Program-made: the position numbers and the translations under genes
Part shown: piece after piece, positions 54,332-63,190 of the stretch
Position numbering within the stretch: position 1 is the stretch's first letter
Layout: every line of letters starts with the position of its first letter
Source: Pontibacter sp. HSC-14F20
GTDB taxonomy: Bacteria > Bacteroidota > Bacteroidia > Cytophagales > Hymenobacteraceae
Length of the DNA stretch: 64,000 nucleotides
Reading direction: 5' to 3'
NCBI RefSeq assembly: GCF_019599265.1
Contig: NZ_JAHZTC010000004.1
Location: 62,001-126,000, forward strand
Notes under the pieces: generated by a model
Databases searched by the model: none
Seen by the model: only the letters and a program-made list of their open reading frames with translations
What the model was told of the DNA's origin: nothing

Positions 54332-55966
54332 CTATTCAGCTACAGGTACGAATTTAAAGTCATCTCCGTTAAACAATCCTTTGTCGCTGAGCTTGAGCGA
54401 AGGTATAACCAGCAGTGCCATGAACGAGAGCGTCATGAAAGGGGAGGCCAGTTTACTGCCCATCTCCTTGCTCATGCGGTCGATAGCCGAGTAAGCCTGG
54501 GCCACCTCATAGCCGTCTGCCGCCGACATAATACCTGCGACCGGCAGTGGTAACAATTGCTCATTATCGCCATCCACGGCAGCCACGCCACCTTTTGCAC
54601 TGATGATCAGGTTCACGGTGCGAGCGATGCTTTCGTCGTCTACACCCACGGCAATAATGTTATGCGAGTCGTGGCCAACGGAGGAGGCGATAGCACCGCG
54701 CTGTATACCTACATTCTTGATAAAGGCCACTGCTGGCTCGGCATTCTCATACCTGTTCACAACGGTTATCTTGAGCACATCCTGCGGCACATCTGACTGG
54801 ATAAAGCCATTTTCGATTTTCGGCTCCGCCCATATCTGGTGCGTGATCAGTTGCCCGTCAAACGCCTCAATCACCCGGATCTTACTGGCGCTGTCGGCTG
54901 GCAGTCGGAACTGCTCCGGCGTTTTCGGTTCGGTATTGAAATTGTTGATCTCCTCACTTGGCGTGAAGGTGATTTTAGACTTGCCCTTTTCTGCTACCAA
55001 CTCCCCATTGATGTAGGTTGCTTCCACCACAAAATCCTCGAGGTTATTGACCAGGATAAAGTCAGCAGGATCGCCTTCGCGCAGCAAGCCGACTTCCAGC
55101 TTGTAATGCTCGACCGGGTTGAGGCAGGCGGCACGCAGCACATGGAACAGGTCATGGTTTTTGGCAAGGGCGCGTTTCACGAGCAGGTTCAGGTGGCCTT
55201 CCACGAGGTTGTCAGGGTGTTTGTCGTCGGAGCAGAACATGATGCTGTCCGGATGGCTGGCGAGCAAAGGTATAAGCGCTTCAAAGTTCTTGGCGGCACT
55301 TCCTTCCCGGATGAGGATCTTCATGCCTACCGCTAGTTTGTCGAGCGCCTCTTCTGCTGTAAAGCACTCGTGATCGGTGGTGATGCCGGCCGATGCGTAA
55401 AGGGCAGCCTGTTCGCCGCGCAATCCGGGTGCATGACCGTCCACTGCTTTGCCGTATTTCTTGGCCAGTTCGATTTTCTCCATCACCACAGGGTCGCGGT
55501 GCAGCACGCCGGGCCAGTTCATCATCTCGGCCAGGTACTTTATTTCGTCGCGCTGGAACAAGGTTTCGATGTCGGCAGCCGTTATCTCAGCACCGGCTGT
55601 TTCAAAAGGAGTGGCCGGTACGCAGGAGGGAGCCCCGAAATAAAACTTAAAGGGTACCTTTTTTCCGTTTTCCACCATGTACTCTACGCCAGCTATACCC
55701 AGCACATTGCCGATCTCGTGCGGGTCCGACACCGTGGCCACCGTGCCGTGCGGCACGGCCAGTCGGGCGAATTCGGAAGGTACAAGCATGGAGCTTTCCA
55801 CGTGTACGTGGGCATCTACAAAGCCGGGCAAAATATAACTGGAAGAGGAGGTGGCCTCACGAACTATTTTAGAAATGCGGCCGTTTGACACATGGACCGT
55901 TCCCTCAAAAATCTCTTGCTGGTGCAGGTCAATAATGCGTCCGCTTACGGTATAGGAGGTATGCAT
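54332..55966 (-). CDS. ade: Adenine deaminase
   Basis: A 544-residue amidohydrolase-superfamily enzyme that converts adenine to hypoxanthine. The metal motif DAHVHVESSM is near 50-59, DPHEIGNVLG near 81-90, and GHAPGLRG near 171-178. The C-terminal half has the adenine deaminase signature VGHDSHNIIAVG (about 430-441), which is absent in other amidohydrolases. The length is normal. The reading frame is intact. It allows salvage of adenine through hypoxanthine. Confidence 0.95.
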   Translation of the reverse strand: MHTSYTVSGRIIDLHQQEIFEGTVHVSNGRISKIVREATSSSSYILPGFVDAHVHVESSMLVPSEFARLAVPHGTVATVSDPHEIGNVLGIAGVEYMVENGKKVPFKFYFGAPSCVPATPFETAGAEITAADIETLFQRDEIKYLAEMMNWPGVLHRDPVVMEKIELAKKYGKAVDGHAPGLRGEQAALYASAGITTDHECFTAEEALDKLAVGMKILIREGSAAKNFEALIPLLASHPDSIMFCSDDKHPDNLVEGHLNLLVKRALAKNHDLFHVLRAACLNPVEHYKLEVGLLREGDPADFILVNNLEDFVVEATYINGELVAEKGKSKITFTPSEEINNFNTEPKTPEQFRLPADSASKIRVIEAFDGQLITHQIWAEPKIENGFIQSDVPQDVLKITVVNRYENAEPAVAFIKNVGIQRGAIASSVGHDSHNIIAVGVDDESIARTVNLIISAKGGVAAVDGDNEQLLPLPVAGIMSAADGYEVAQAYSAIDRMSKEMGSKLASPFMTLSFMALLVIPSLKLSDKGLFNGDDFKFVPVAE

Positions 55967-56053
55967 GGATAGGACTGTCTTGTGGATATAAAATGCCCGC
56001 TGATGGGGATTGAACCCGTAAATTACTTTATATTTGCGTTAAATTAAGTCGTT

Positions 56054-56209
56054 TTGAGAAAGATAATTTCATACATACTACTGGCGGGATTTTTGGCAAC
56101 CGGCCCTTTGGCTGGCTGTACGACCAAAACACCGCAACAGAAAAAGACGGCCTCCTACTTGAAAAAGAGCAAGAAAGGCAACGTGCCCTGCCCTTGCGAT
56201 TCGAACTAA
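56054..56209 (+). CDS. Small lipoprotein with C-terminal CPC motif
   Basis: A 51-residue frame read directly from the sequence, starting at TTG 56054 and ending at TAA 56207-56209. It has a lipoprotein signal (lipobox PLAGC, cysteine at 22), a Lys/Thr-rich middle and the end CPCDSN with two cysteines. The start is a TTG because no ATG is available. It lies 16 bp before cmk on the same strand and could share its transcript. The function is unknown; the CPC tail suggests metal or thiol chemistry, but that is a guess. Confidence 0.6.
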   Translation: MRKIISYILLAGFLATGPLAGCTTKTPQQKKTASYLKKSKKGNVPCPCDSN

Positions 56210-56225
56210 CTCCTGACAGCTTACC

Positions 56226-56927
56226 ATGAAAAAAATTGTAATCGCCATAGATGGCTACTCCTCGTGCGGAAAAAGTACAACGGCCAAGCTGGTGGCTGCC
56301 GAACTAGGCTACGCTTACATCGATACCGGTGCTATGTACCGGGCGGTTACGCTTTATTTTCTGGAGCATCACGTCAGTCTCACTAACCCCAAAGAGGTGA
56401 ACGATGCCCTCGATAAGATAGATATCACGTTTCACTACAACCCAAAGGCCAAAAGAAACGAAGTATTCCTTAATGGGCTGAATGTGGAGGATGAGATTCG
56501 CAAGATGTACATTTCCAACCAGGTGAGTGAGGTGAGTGTGGTAAAGGAAGTGCGCCGCGCCATGGTAGCCCAGCAGCAGAAGATGGGCAGAAAACGTGGT
56601 GTAGTGATGGACGGACGCGACATTGGAACAGCTGTGTTTCCGGATGCGGAGGTAAAAATATTTATGACCGCCGATGTGGATACCCGTGCCCGTCGACGTC
56701 AGGATGAGTTGCTGGAGAAGAAGCAACTTATCAATCTTGATGAAATAAAGCAGAACCTGCAAAAGCGTGACCTGATCGACTCGACCAGGGCTGAGAGTCC
56801 GCTGCGTCGAGCCGACGATGCTTTTTTGCTGGATACTTCGCACATGACCATCGACGAACAGGTGGAGTTTGTGCTTAATAAGGTAACTTCCCGTATCTTC
56901 AACGGTGATTTTGCTTTACAGGAATAG
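56226..56927 (+). CDS. cmk: Cytidylate kinase
   Basis: A 233-residue NMP kinase that phosphorylates CMP and dCMP. The P-loop GYSSCGKSTTAK is at 9-20, then DTGAMYRAVT near 37-46, the CMP-specific insert with NGLNVEDEIR near 83-92, and DGRDIGTAVFPDA near 127-139. The length is normal. It begins the pair cmk-ispH with only 12 bp between them, a conserved order in Bacteroidota. Confidence 0.96.
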   Translation: MKKIVIAIDGYSSCGKSTTAKLVAAELGYAYIDTGAMYRAVTLYFLEHHVSLTNPKEVNDALDKIDITFHYNPKAKRNEVFLNGLNVEDEIRKMYISNQVSEVSVVKEVRRAMVAQQQKMGRKRGVVMDGRDIGTAVFPDAEVKIFMTADVDTRARRRQDELLEKKQLINLDEIKQNLQKRDLIDSTRAESPLRRADDAFLLDTSHMTIDEQVEFVLNKVTSRIFNGDFALQE

Positions 56928-56939
56928 AGGAAAGAAGAG

Positions 56940-57824
56940 ATGAACGTAACGATAGACAAAAATTCCGGTTACTGCTTCGGCGTCGAATTTGCCATACAGA
57001 TGGCGGAGGATGAAATGGAGAACTGCGAGGAACTCTATTGTCTGGGCGATATTGTGCACAACAGCATGGAAGTGAAGCGCCTGTACCAAAAGGGCCTTCG
57101 CATCATCGACCGGGAACAGCTTAAAGAACTGCGCGATACCAAAGTGCTGATCCGGGCGCACGGCGAGCCACCGGAAACCTATAAGACAGCTTTAGAAAAC
57201 AACATCGAACTGATAGACGCTTCCTGCCCGGTGGTGCTCAAACTGCAGAACCGCGTAAAGCACGCCTTCGATGCGGACAAAACCAAAGGCGGCCAGATCG
57301 TGATTTACGGTCAGGTGGGCCATGCCGAAGTAATCGGACTGGCAGGCCAGACAGGTGACGAAGCCATTATCGTGACCACGGAGGAGGATCTGGATAAGAT
57401 CGATTTCTCGCGTCCGGTTACTCTTTTCAGCCAGACCACCAAAAGCACCAAAGGCTTTTACCACATCAAATCGCTCATCGAAGAACGCATACAGCAGGCA
57501 AAGCAGGACAGCACAGCTTTCAACGCCAACGACAGCATCTGCCGTCAGGTGTCTAACCGCGAGCCGCAACTAACCAGGTTCTCAGTGGAACACGATGTGA
57601 TCATTTTTGTGAGCGGCAAGAAAAGTTCTAACGGGAAAGCCCTCTACAGCGTGTGCAAGCAGCATAACCCCAACAGTTACTTTGTGGAGAACGAAGAAGA
57701 GCTGGAAAGAGAGTGGTTTGCCAATGCTGCGAGTGTAGGTATATGCGGCGCTACTTCCACGCCTATGTGGCTGATGCAGCAGGTAGCCGACAGTATCAAA
57801 AAATTTGACCTCGAAACAGTATAG
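56940..57824 (+). CDS. ispH: 4-hydroxy-3-methylbut-2-enyl diphosphate reductase IspH
   Basis: A 294-residue iron-sulfur enzyme of the MEP isoprenoid pathway. It yields IPP and DMAPP from HMBPP. The three cluster cysteines are in YCFGVEF (C12), DASCPVV (near 92) and GICGATSTP (near 268), at the usual spacing. HGEPPE and GHAEVIGLAGQ hold substrate-binding His residues. The MEP pathway supports carotenoid and quinone synthesis. The terminator at 57867 follows. Confidence 0.96.
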   Translation: MNVTIDKNSGYCFGVEFAIQMAEDEMENCEELYCLGDIVHNSMEVKRLYQKGLRIIDREQLKELRDTKVLIRAHGEPPETYKTALENNIELIDASCPVVLKLQNRVKHAFDADKTKGGQIVIYGQVGHAEVIGLAGQTGDEAIIVTTEEDLDKIDFSRPVTLFSQTTKSTKGFYHIKSLIEERIQQAKQDSTAFNANDSICRQVSNREPQLTRFSVEHDVIIFVSGKKSSNGKALYSVCKQHNPNSYFVENEEELEREWFANAASVGICGATSTPMWLMQQVADSIKKFDLETV

Positions 57825-57866
57825 CGATAATCCTATACTACAAAATAGTGGCTTTTTAGCTACATT

Positions 57867-57897
57867 TAGGCTTTGCTTCGGTAAAGCCTATTTTTTT
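57867..57897 (+). terminator. Terminator of the cmk-ispH operon
   Basis: TAGGCTTT-GCTTCGGT-AAAGCCTA is followed by seven T. An 8-bp stem with a stable loop, 43 bp after ispH. Confidence 0.82.
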
Positions 57898-57911
57898 AAC
57901 GCACCATCCAC

Positions 57912-58454
57912 ATGAGACGCATTTTACGCTATTTTCTGAACGGACTACTTATTGTAGCACCCTTCACCATTACAGTATGGATCATTGTGGCCATCATCGA
58001 CTGGATGAATAGCCTTTTCGACTTAGGTATACCTGGGCTGGGAATTATGCTCATGTTTGTCCTGCTTACCCTGATTGGTTTTATCAGCTCGTCCTTCTTC
58101 GTGAAACCCTTTATCGTCATCACAGGGCGCTGGTTTAACAAAGTGCCGCTGGTGGGCATCGTCTATTCCAGTATCAAAGATCTGTTCGATGCCTTTGTGG
58201 GCGACAATCAGAAGTTTAACAAGCCCGTGATGGTGAAGATGTCAGAGGACTCAGATAACCTGAAGTTCGGTTTCGTGACGCAGGATGCTTTCAGCTCTGT
58301 AAATGTAGAAGACCGCGTAGCCGTATACTTCCCGCACTCTTATAACTTTTCGGGCGAGCTGTTTGTGGTGCCCAAGCGCAACGTGGTATACCTGGACCTG
58401 CCGAGCAGCGATGTGATGAAATTTGTTGTTTCGGGAGGTGTGTCAAAGCTTTAA
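57912..58454 (+). CDS. DUF502 membrane protein
   Basis: A 180-residue protein of the DUF502 family. Two N-terminal transmembrane helices (about 8-31 and 45-72) are followed by a cytosolic domain with PLVGIVYSSIKDLFDAF near 79-95 and HSYNFSGELFVVPKRNVVYLD near 143-163. The function is not known. In plants the homologue is COV1. It stands between ispH and an alpha/beta hydrolase on the same strand. Confidence 0.88.
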   Translation: MRRILRYFLNGLLIVAPFTITVWIIVAIIDWMNSLFDLGIPGLGIMLMFVLLTLIGFISSSFFVKPFIVITGRWFNKVPLVGIVYSSIKDLFDAFVGDNQKFNKPVMVKMSEDSDNLKFGFVTQDAFSSVNVEDRVAVYFPHSYNFSGELFVVPKRNVVYLDLPSSDVMKFVVSGGVSKL

Positions 58455-58585
58455 ATGAGCAGGGGCTATACCTTTCACCTCAGTAAAAAGCCCCTTCAGC
58501 TGAACTAACTAAAATTTTAAGCCTGAACATGTATCTTATTTGTATGCATGCCGAATAAGTAAAGGAGAGAACACATTGCGCCAGG

Positions 58586-59407
58586 ATGCCATATATTATT
58601 CATAACGGTACGAAGCTGCATTACAGGGTGCTGGGGCAGGGCACGCAGCCTTTACTGGCTTTCCATGGCTATGGGCAGAGCTGCAGCTATTACCAACCGA
58701 TGGGCCATGCGCTCGGCAGTGACTATACCATCTACGCCTTCGACCTGTTTTTCCATGGTCAAAGCAGTCTGCACAAAGAGAACATGCCGCTCGACAAGGA
58801 TTTTCTGCAGGAGTTGGTTAGTTTGTTTCTCAAGAAGGAAAAGATAGATCACTTCTCGCTGATGGGCTTTAGCATGGGGGGAAAATTCGCACTGACACTG
58901 GTGGAACGCTTCCCAGAGCGCATCGACGAGCTTTTCCTGATCGCGCCGGACGGCATCAAGACTAGCTTCTGGTACAATATTGCCACCTACCCGGGTTGGC
59001 TGCAGCAGCTCTTCAAGCGCACCGTGCTTAAGCCAGAGCCCTTCTTCCGACTTTTGAATGTGCTGAACAGGTATAACATGATTCACAAAAGTCTGGTCCG
59101 CTTCGCCCGCTTCCAAATGGACAGCACCGAGAAGCGCTTGCGGGTATACCGCAGTTGGATCGGCTTCCGCGAACTCAACTTCGACATCCGCGAGATTGTG
59201 CGACTCCTCAACCACAACCAGGTGCCGGTTACAATGTTTCTCGGCGAGTTTGACCAAATCATCTCTCCCAAGCGGGTAAGTGTGTTTATAAAAGCCCTGC
59301 ACAAAGGGGAGCTGGTGGTGCTCAAAGCCGGTCATTCGCATTTGCTGCAGGAGGTTGCGGAGTTGCTGCATAAGAAACGAACTCAATCTATACCTCCGAT
59401 TGGGTAA
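58586..59407 (+). CDS. Alpha/beta hydrolase
   Basis: A 273-residue cytoplasmic alpha/beta hydrolase. The nucleophile elbow is GFSMGG near 93-98, the oxyanion side has HGYGQS near 28-33, the acid is probably the Asp of GEFDQI near 218, and the His is in GHSHLL near 249-254. A lid region with many aromatic residues spans about 125-190. The substrate is unknown; such enzymes range from esterases to epoxide or C-C hydrolases. A heptamer ends the gene (59387). Confidence 0.88.
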   Translation: MPYIIHNGTKLHYRVLGQGTQPLLAFHGYGQSCSYYQPMGHALGSDYTIYAFDLFFHGQSSLHKENMPLDKDFLQELVSLFLKKEKIDHFSLMGFSMGGKFALTLVERFPERIDELFLIAPDGIKTSFWYNIATYPGWLQQLFKRTVLKPEPFFRLLNVLNRYNMIHKSLVRFARFQMDSTEKRLRVYRSWIGFRELNFDIREIVRLLNHNQVPVTMFLGEFDQIISPKRVSVFIKALHKGELVVLKAGHSHLLQEVAELLHKKRTQSIPPIG

Positions 59408-59592
59408 GTAGTAAAGGCTGTTGTAGGTATAGCTTCATGGCGTGGGTATCCACGTTCGTTCTGCTATGGTGGGGCCTCTGGCCTAGGTATAGCTTTTTAG
59501 CTATTGCCTTTTGCAGGTATAGCAAGATGTATTATTTCATAGCTTCGCCTGTGCGGCGGGCACTTACTTTTTTGCTTACTGGGGGTAGGGGG

Positions 59593-60324
59593 CACTACTG
59601 TTCGAAACCTTGTCAAGTGACGAATTTTTCCATTTTGGCAGGGTCCCCTCCGCAGAGCAGCACGATCTGTCTGACTATTTCCACGTCCAATTCCTGGGCA
59701 AAGCGCAGCCTGGCGCGGCGGTCGCTGTCGAGCTTGTTGAGCTTGCGGTAGACGATGAGCAGCAGGGCCACGATCAGGGTCATGTAGCGCATGACCTGGA
59801 TGCCGTTCACGTCCCGGGTGAGCAGGTGCTCGAGCTGCAGGTGCTGCTTGAGGAACTTGATGAGCACCTCGATCTGCCAGCGCTCCCTGTAGATAGCCGC
59901 TACCTGGTAGGCATCCAGCCAGGCGATGTTGGTGACAAAGCAGATCTGCTCCCCCGATTCCAGGGTGGCCTTGACCAGGCGCAGGGGCTTTTCGAGGTAG
60001 CTTCCGGGCTTTTCCCGGAAGCTCACCCAGGCATCGCTCAGCACGGTGAGGGTCGTCCCCTCGGGCTGCTGCCCCACGGCCAGCAGCTCCTCCATCACCC
60101 GAAGGCTTGCTTTGCCCCCCTCCAACAGCGAGAGCAGCAGCAGTTGGAACATCACCCGCCCGCTGAGCTTCTTGACCTGGTGGTCCACCCGCGTCCGGGC
60201 CGCCAGCTGCGAAAGATCCGCTTCAGGGATAAATGCCAATAAGTCCTTTGCCTTCATCTCAACCTCCTTCCCGATAAAATTCCTATCATAGAATACGTAC
60301 CTTAAAAGGTTTCGAACAGTAGTG
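59593..60324 (-). mobile_element. IS4-family insertion sequence, internally deleted
   Basis: A 732-bp element with perfect 19-bp terminal inverted repeats (CACTACTGTTCGAAACCTT at 59593-59611 and its complement at 60306-60324). It carries one minus-strand transposase gene that lacks the middle part. It is inserted at the tip of the hairpin inside repeat C. No target duplication is visible, since the two flanks are arms of an inverted repeat rather than direct copies. Its GC content is clearly higher than that of the surroundings. It can probably move only with help from a complete copy elsewhere. Confidence 0.85.
59613..60257 (-). pseudogene. IS4-family transposase with deleted catalytic centre
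   Basis: A 214-codon frame starting at ATG 60257, which has a strong GGAGG ribosome site just upstream. Residues 1-83 match the N-terminus of IS4-type transposases (MKAKDLLAFIP, QLLLLSLLEGGKASLRVMEELL). The frame then passes directly into the C-terminal part, with FVTNIAWLDAYQVAAIYRER and WQIEVLIKFLKQHL, the YREK-type signature containing the catalytic Glu. The roughly 150 residues with both catalytic Asp are missing, and the protein is much shorter than the usual 370-400. It keeps an open frame but should not be active. Confidence 0.85.
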
Positions 60325-60501
60325 GCCCCTACCCCCAGTAAGCAAAAAAACAAGACCCTCCAAATCGAGGGCCCCTACCCCACTCGCTGACCGCTCTTGA
60401 CAGGGGGACCCCTTCACCCCCAACAGTGGAGTGTCAAAAGGTGCACCTAGCACCATAGTCTGCTCCGTTGATTCAGGTACAAGTTAGTCTTGCTATACCT
60501 G

Positions 60502-60835
60502 CCGGTGGTCATGTGCTACAACGCTTATACCTACAAACTAGCAGTAGCAGAAACTCCCCTTCTTGGGGGATGTTATTCGTGTATAAGCAACCGCACCTTC
60601 AACTCCTATACCTGAAATTGAGCTGCTACAGAGATTCCCTTCTTGGGAGGGGCAAGGGTGGGTTATAGCAACTGCCTGTCCTCCCTTTAACCAAGGTCCT
60701 TTCAGGATGACAGACAGGAAAGCAGTAGCAGAAAAATACCTCACTTGGGGTAGGGGCCCCTGTATGAAGGTCCAGACAAATTAATCCTTTCTGATTCCGA
60801 AAATCCTGACCCTGATGCGTCGTACGTAAACCATT
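60502..60835. other. Intergenic region with degenerate repeat pieces
   Basis: About 330 bp between repeat C and the aspartic-protease gene. GCAGTAGCAGAAA appears twice (60541 and 60722), and a TCCCCTTCTTGGGGGA-type inverted piece and its near copy TTCCCTTCTTGGGAGGGG are seen at about 60555 and 60629. One heptamer lies at 60605. A GGGGTAGGGGCCCC piece at about 60758 recalls the hairpin of copies A and C. It looks like decayed repeat material with no gene. Confidence 0.5.
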
Positions 60836-61339
60836 ATGCTTAAATTGGCGCTGATGAAAGAGGAGAACCTAAAAAAGCCCAAACCAGAGAAAAAGATCAT
60901 CGGCAGGCGCGAAATGGTGGCCTTTCCGGAGTTGGATATCGATGAGATAGAGGCCAAGATCGACACCGGTGCTTATACCTCGGCAATTCATTGTTCGGAT
61001 ATTCATGAGGAAACCCGCGCCGACGGAACAAAAGTGATCTGTCTGGACTTACTAGACCCGTCGCACCCACAGTACAATCACAAAAAGCTAACTTTTTCAG
61101 ACTATAGCCTACGCGATATCCGTAACTCGTTTGGGGACGTGCAGGAGCGCTACGTTATCAAGACCATGATCAAGCTTTTCGACGAGCTGATAGAGGCGGA
61201 GTTCTCACTATCGGACCGCAGCGATATGAAGTACCCGGTGCTCATTGGTCGCAAATTGCTCAAGGGTCGGTTTACGGTAGACGTTTCCCGTAAAAACGTC
61301 TCACTCAAATTCAACAACAAACAAAAGAAGAACAAATAG
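60836..61339 (+). CDS. Retropepsin-like aspartic protease of the RimK-associated (ATP-dependent zinc protease, PF05618) family
   Basis: A 167-residue protein. Residues about 20-160 form a small beta-barrel aspartic-protease-like fold with the motif [13 protein letters not shown] near 40-52 (DTGA is the retropepsin-type active-site loop) and [18 protein letters not shown] near 135-152. The family is called ATP-dependent zinc protease in databases, though the DTG motif argues for aspartic chemistry. The start may be the ATG at 60836 or the in-frame ATG at 60854. It is followed 5 bp later by the RimK-like ligase, so it probably processes a peptide tag made by that ligase. Confidence 0.85.
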   Translation: MLKLALMKEENLKKPKPEKKIIGRREMVAFPELDIDEIEAKIDTGAYTSAIHCSDIHEETRADGTKVICLDLLDPSHPQYNHKKLTFSDYSLRDIRNSFGDVQERYVIKTMIKLFDELIEAEFSLSDRSDMKYPVLIGRKLLKGRFTVDVSRKNVSLKFNNKQKKNK

Positions 61340-61344
61340 TTTTT

Positions 61345-62247
61345 ATGAAAATAGCGATTCTCTCTCGCAACGCTAAGTTGTACTCTACCCGCCGCCTGGT
61401 GGAAGCTGCCCAGCAACGCGGCCACGAAGCCGTGGTGCTCGACCATCTGCGCTGCGACCTTGTGATTGAGCAGGGCGACCCGCACATTCTCTACAAGGGA
61501 GAACGCTTGACTGATATCGATGCCATCATCCCGCGCATCGGGGCTTCGGTTACCTTTTACGGTACGGCCGTGGTGCGTCAGTTTGAGATGATGAAAGTAA
61601 GAAGCGCCGTGGACTCGCAGAGCATCGTGCGCTCCCGCGACAAACTACGTAGCAGCCAGATCCTGTCACGTGCCGGATTGGGTATGCCCAAGACTGCCTT
61701 TACCAATTATTCCAAGGAGACTTCTATGCTGGTGAAGGAAGTGGGCGGAGCGCCGCTGGTGATCAAACTACTTGAAGGAACGCAGGGCCTGGGTGTGGTG
61801 CTGGCCGAAACCAAAAAAGCCGCTGAATCGGTGATTGAGGCATTTCATAACCTGAAGGCCCGTATCATTGTGCAGGAATTTATTGCTGAGGCAGCAGGCG
61901 CCGATATACGTGCTTTTGTAGTGAACGGCGAAGTGGTTGGCGCCATGAAGCGTCAGGGCAAGGAGGGCGAGTTCCGCTCTAACCTGCACCGTGGCGGCAA
62001 TGCCAACCTCATCAAGCTCAGCCGTCAGGAGAAGGCCGCTGCTTTGTTGGCCGCCAAATCGCTGGGGCTGGGCGTGGCCGGTGTAGATATGCTGCAGTCC
62101 AAACGCGGACCGCTCATTTTGGAAGTGAACTCCTCGCCGGGGCTGCAAGGTATAGAGAAGGCAACCAATAAAGACATCGCTTCTAAAATAATTGAGTACG
62201 TAGAAGGGCTGGTGCAGAAGAAGAAGGCCAAACGAGTAAACGAATAG
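61345..62247 (+). CDS. rimK: RimK-like ATP-grasp amino acid/peptide ligase
   Basis: A 300-residue ATP-grasp ligase of the RimK family. The N-terminal domain (about 1-90) is followed by [21 protein letters not shown] near 94-114 and the ATP-binding loop [15 protein letters not shown] near 140-154. [24 protein letters not shown] near 248-271 holds the metal-binding Glu/Asn. RimK of E. coli adds glutamate to ribosomal protein S6. Other family members make poly-glutamate or add glutamate to small molecules. The gene lies 5 bp after a protease of the RimK-associated type and 1 bp before an AspA/AstE-type deacylase. The target here is open. Confidence 0.92.
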   Translation: MKIAILSRNAKLYSTRRLVEAAQQRGHEAVVLDHLRCDLVIEQGDPHILYKGERLTDIDAIIPRIGASVTFYGTAVVRQFEMMKVRSAVDSQSIVRSRDKLRSSQILSRAGLGMPKTAFTNYSKETSMLVKEVGGAPLVIKLLEGTQGLGVVLAETKKAAESVIEAFHNLKARIIVQEFIAEAAGADIRAFVVNGEVVGAMKRQGKEGEFRSNLHRGGNANLIKLSRQEKAAALLAAKSLGLGVAGVDMLQSKRGPLILEVNSSPGLQGIEKATNKDIASKIIEYVEGLVQKKKAKRVNE

Positions 62248-62248
62248 C

Positions 62249-63190
62249 ATGCCTGAAACCATTAAGATCAACGGTGTAAGTATAGACCGTGGAGAGAAAG
62301 TGCTTACCCGGCTTGTTATCTCGAAACTCCCCAGCGGTACTGTTATCGATATTCCGGTTTATGTGTTTCGCTCGGTGCATGACGGACCAGTCCTTTTGCT
62401 GATGGCCGGTATGCACGGCGACGAGGTGAACGGCACAGAGATCATCCGCCGCATGATCACAAAAAAAATGCTGTACCCGCTCAAAGGTACTATCATTGCG
62501 GTGCCCATTTTGAACATCTATGGCTTCCTGAACTTTTCGCGCGACGTGCCCGATGGCAAAGACGTGAACCGCAGCTTTCCCGGGAACAGGGAAGGTTCGC
62601 TGGCAAGCCGTGTGGCGCACCGTTTTATGAAAGAAGTGATGCCTTTTATTGACTACGGCGTGGATTTCCATACAGGTGGCTCCAGTCGGGGTAACTACCC
62701 GCAGATACGCTGTGTGCTGGCCGAACCTAAAAATCAACAATTGGCCGAGGCCTTTGCTGCGCCTTTCACACTAAATGCATCCCATCGACAGGGCTCGCTC
62801 CGAAAGGAAGCTGCTAAACTAGGCAAACATATTCTGGTATATGAAACCGGTGAGTCGCTTCGCTTCGATGAGCGAGGTATAGCAACAGGTATAGAGGGCA
62901 CTTTGCGCTTGATGCACCACCTGGGTATGGGTACTTCAGCGCCTGCTCCGACAGAGCCGACCACCATTTGCATGAAGGATATTTGGGTGCGCGCCAAAAA
63001 TGCGGGCCTGTTCCGAAGCCATGTGCAGGAAGGGGGCTATGTGAAAAAAGGTCAGGTAGTAGGCACGATCACGGATCCGTACGGCGAAATGGAAGTGCGC
63101 CTGAACGCCCCGGCTGCCGGTTACATAGTAGGCCTCAATAACATGCCCGTCGTGAACCAGGGAGATGCCTTAATGCACATTGCTTTTTAA
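62249..63190 (+). CDS. Succinylglutamate desuccinylase/aspartoacylase family protein
   Basis: A 313-residue zinc carboxypeptidase-like deacylase (M14 family, AstE/AspA). The first zinc motif is GMHGDEVNG near 53-61 (His and Glu), with NRSFPGNREG near 107-116 (Arg for carboxylate binding), DFHTGG near 136-141 for the second zinc His, and the catalytic Glu in YETGESLRF near 197. The C-terminal beta domain (about 245-313) resembles a biotinyl/lipoyl-like hammerhead (VRAKNAGLFRSHVQEGGYVKKG). It is the third gene of an operon with a protease and a RimK-like ligase. It may remove an N-acyl or glutamyl group that the ligase adds. Confidence 0.9.
   Translation: MPETIKINGVSIDRGEKVLTRLVISKLPSGTVIDIPVYVFRSVHDGPVLLLMAGMHGDEVNGTEIIRRMITKKMLYPLKGTIIAVPILNIYGFLNFSRDVPDGKDVNRSFPGNREGSLASRVAHRFMKEVMPFIDYGVDFHTGGSSRGNYPQIRCVLAEPKNQQLAEAFAAPFTLNASHRQGSLRKEAAKLGKHILVYETGESLRFDERGIATGIEGTLRLMHHLGMGTSAPAPTEPTTICMKDIWVRAKNAGLFRSHVQEGGYVKKGQVVGTITDPYGEMEVRLNAPAAGYIVGLNNMPVVNQGDALMHIAF

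Larger units (their letters stand above)
59514..60501. repeat. MITE-like intergenic repeat, copy C, interrupted by an IS4-family element
   Basis: The ends are a perfect 13-bp inverted repeat, CAGGTATAGCAAG (59514-59526) and CTTGCTATACCTG (60489-60501). Without the 732-bp insertion (59593-60324) the element is about 256 bp. Its order matches copy A: CATAGCTTCGCC, GGCGGGCACTTACTTTTTTGC, a GGGGGTAGGGG hairpin, CTCGCTGACCGCTC, GGTGCACC, then ACAAGTTAGTCTTGC. Two further heptamers flank it on the left (59425, 59485). The original hairpin arms GCTTACTGGGGGTAGGGG and its complement now lie on either side of the IS. Confidence 0.72.

Noticed and set aside
55990-56025. A segment that looks like the 3' end of a tRNA (complement of GGGGATTGAACCCG).
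   Set aside because: No anticodon arm, D-arm or 5' acceptor strand can be found around it, and the T-stem pairs poorly. At most it is a tRNA scrap.
59610-60242. A 210-codon plus-strand frame through the IS.
   Set aside because: It is antisense to the transposase gene and has no family features.
59588-60329. A target-site duplication for the IS4 element.
   Set aside because: The flanks GGGGGTAGGGGG and GCCCCTACCCCC are inverted, not direct, copies and belong to the hairpin of the host repeat.
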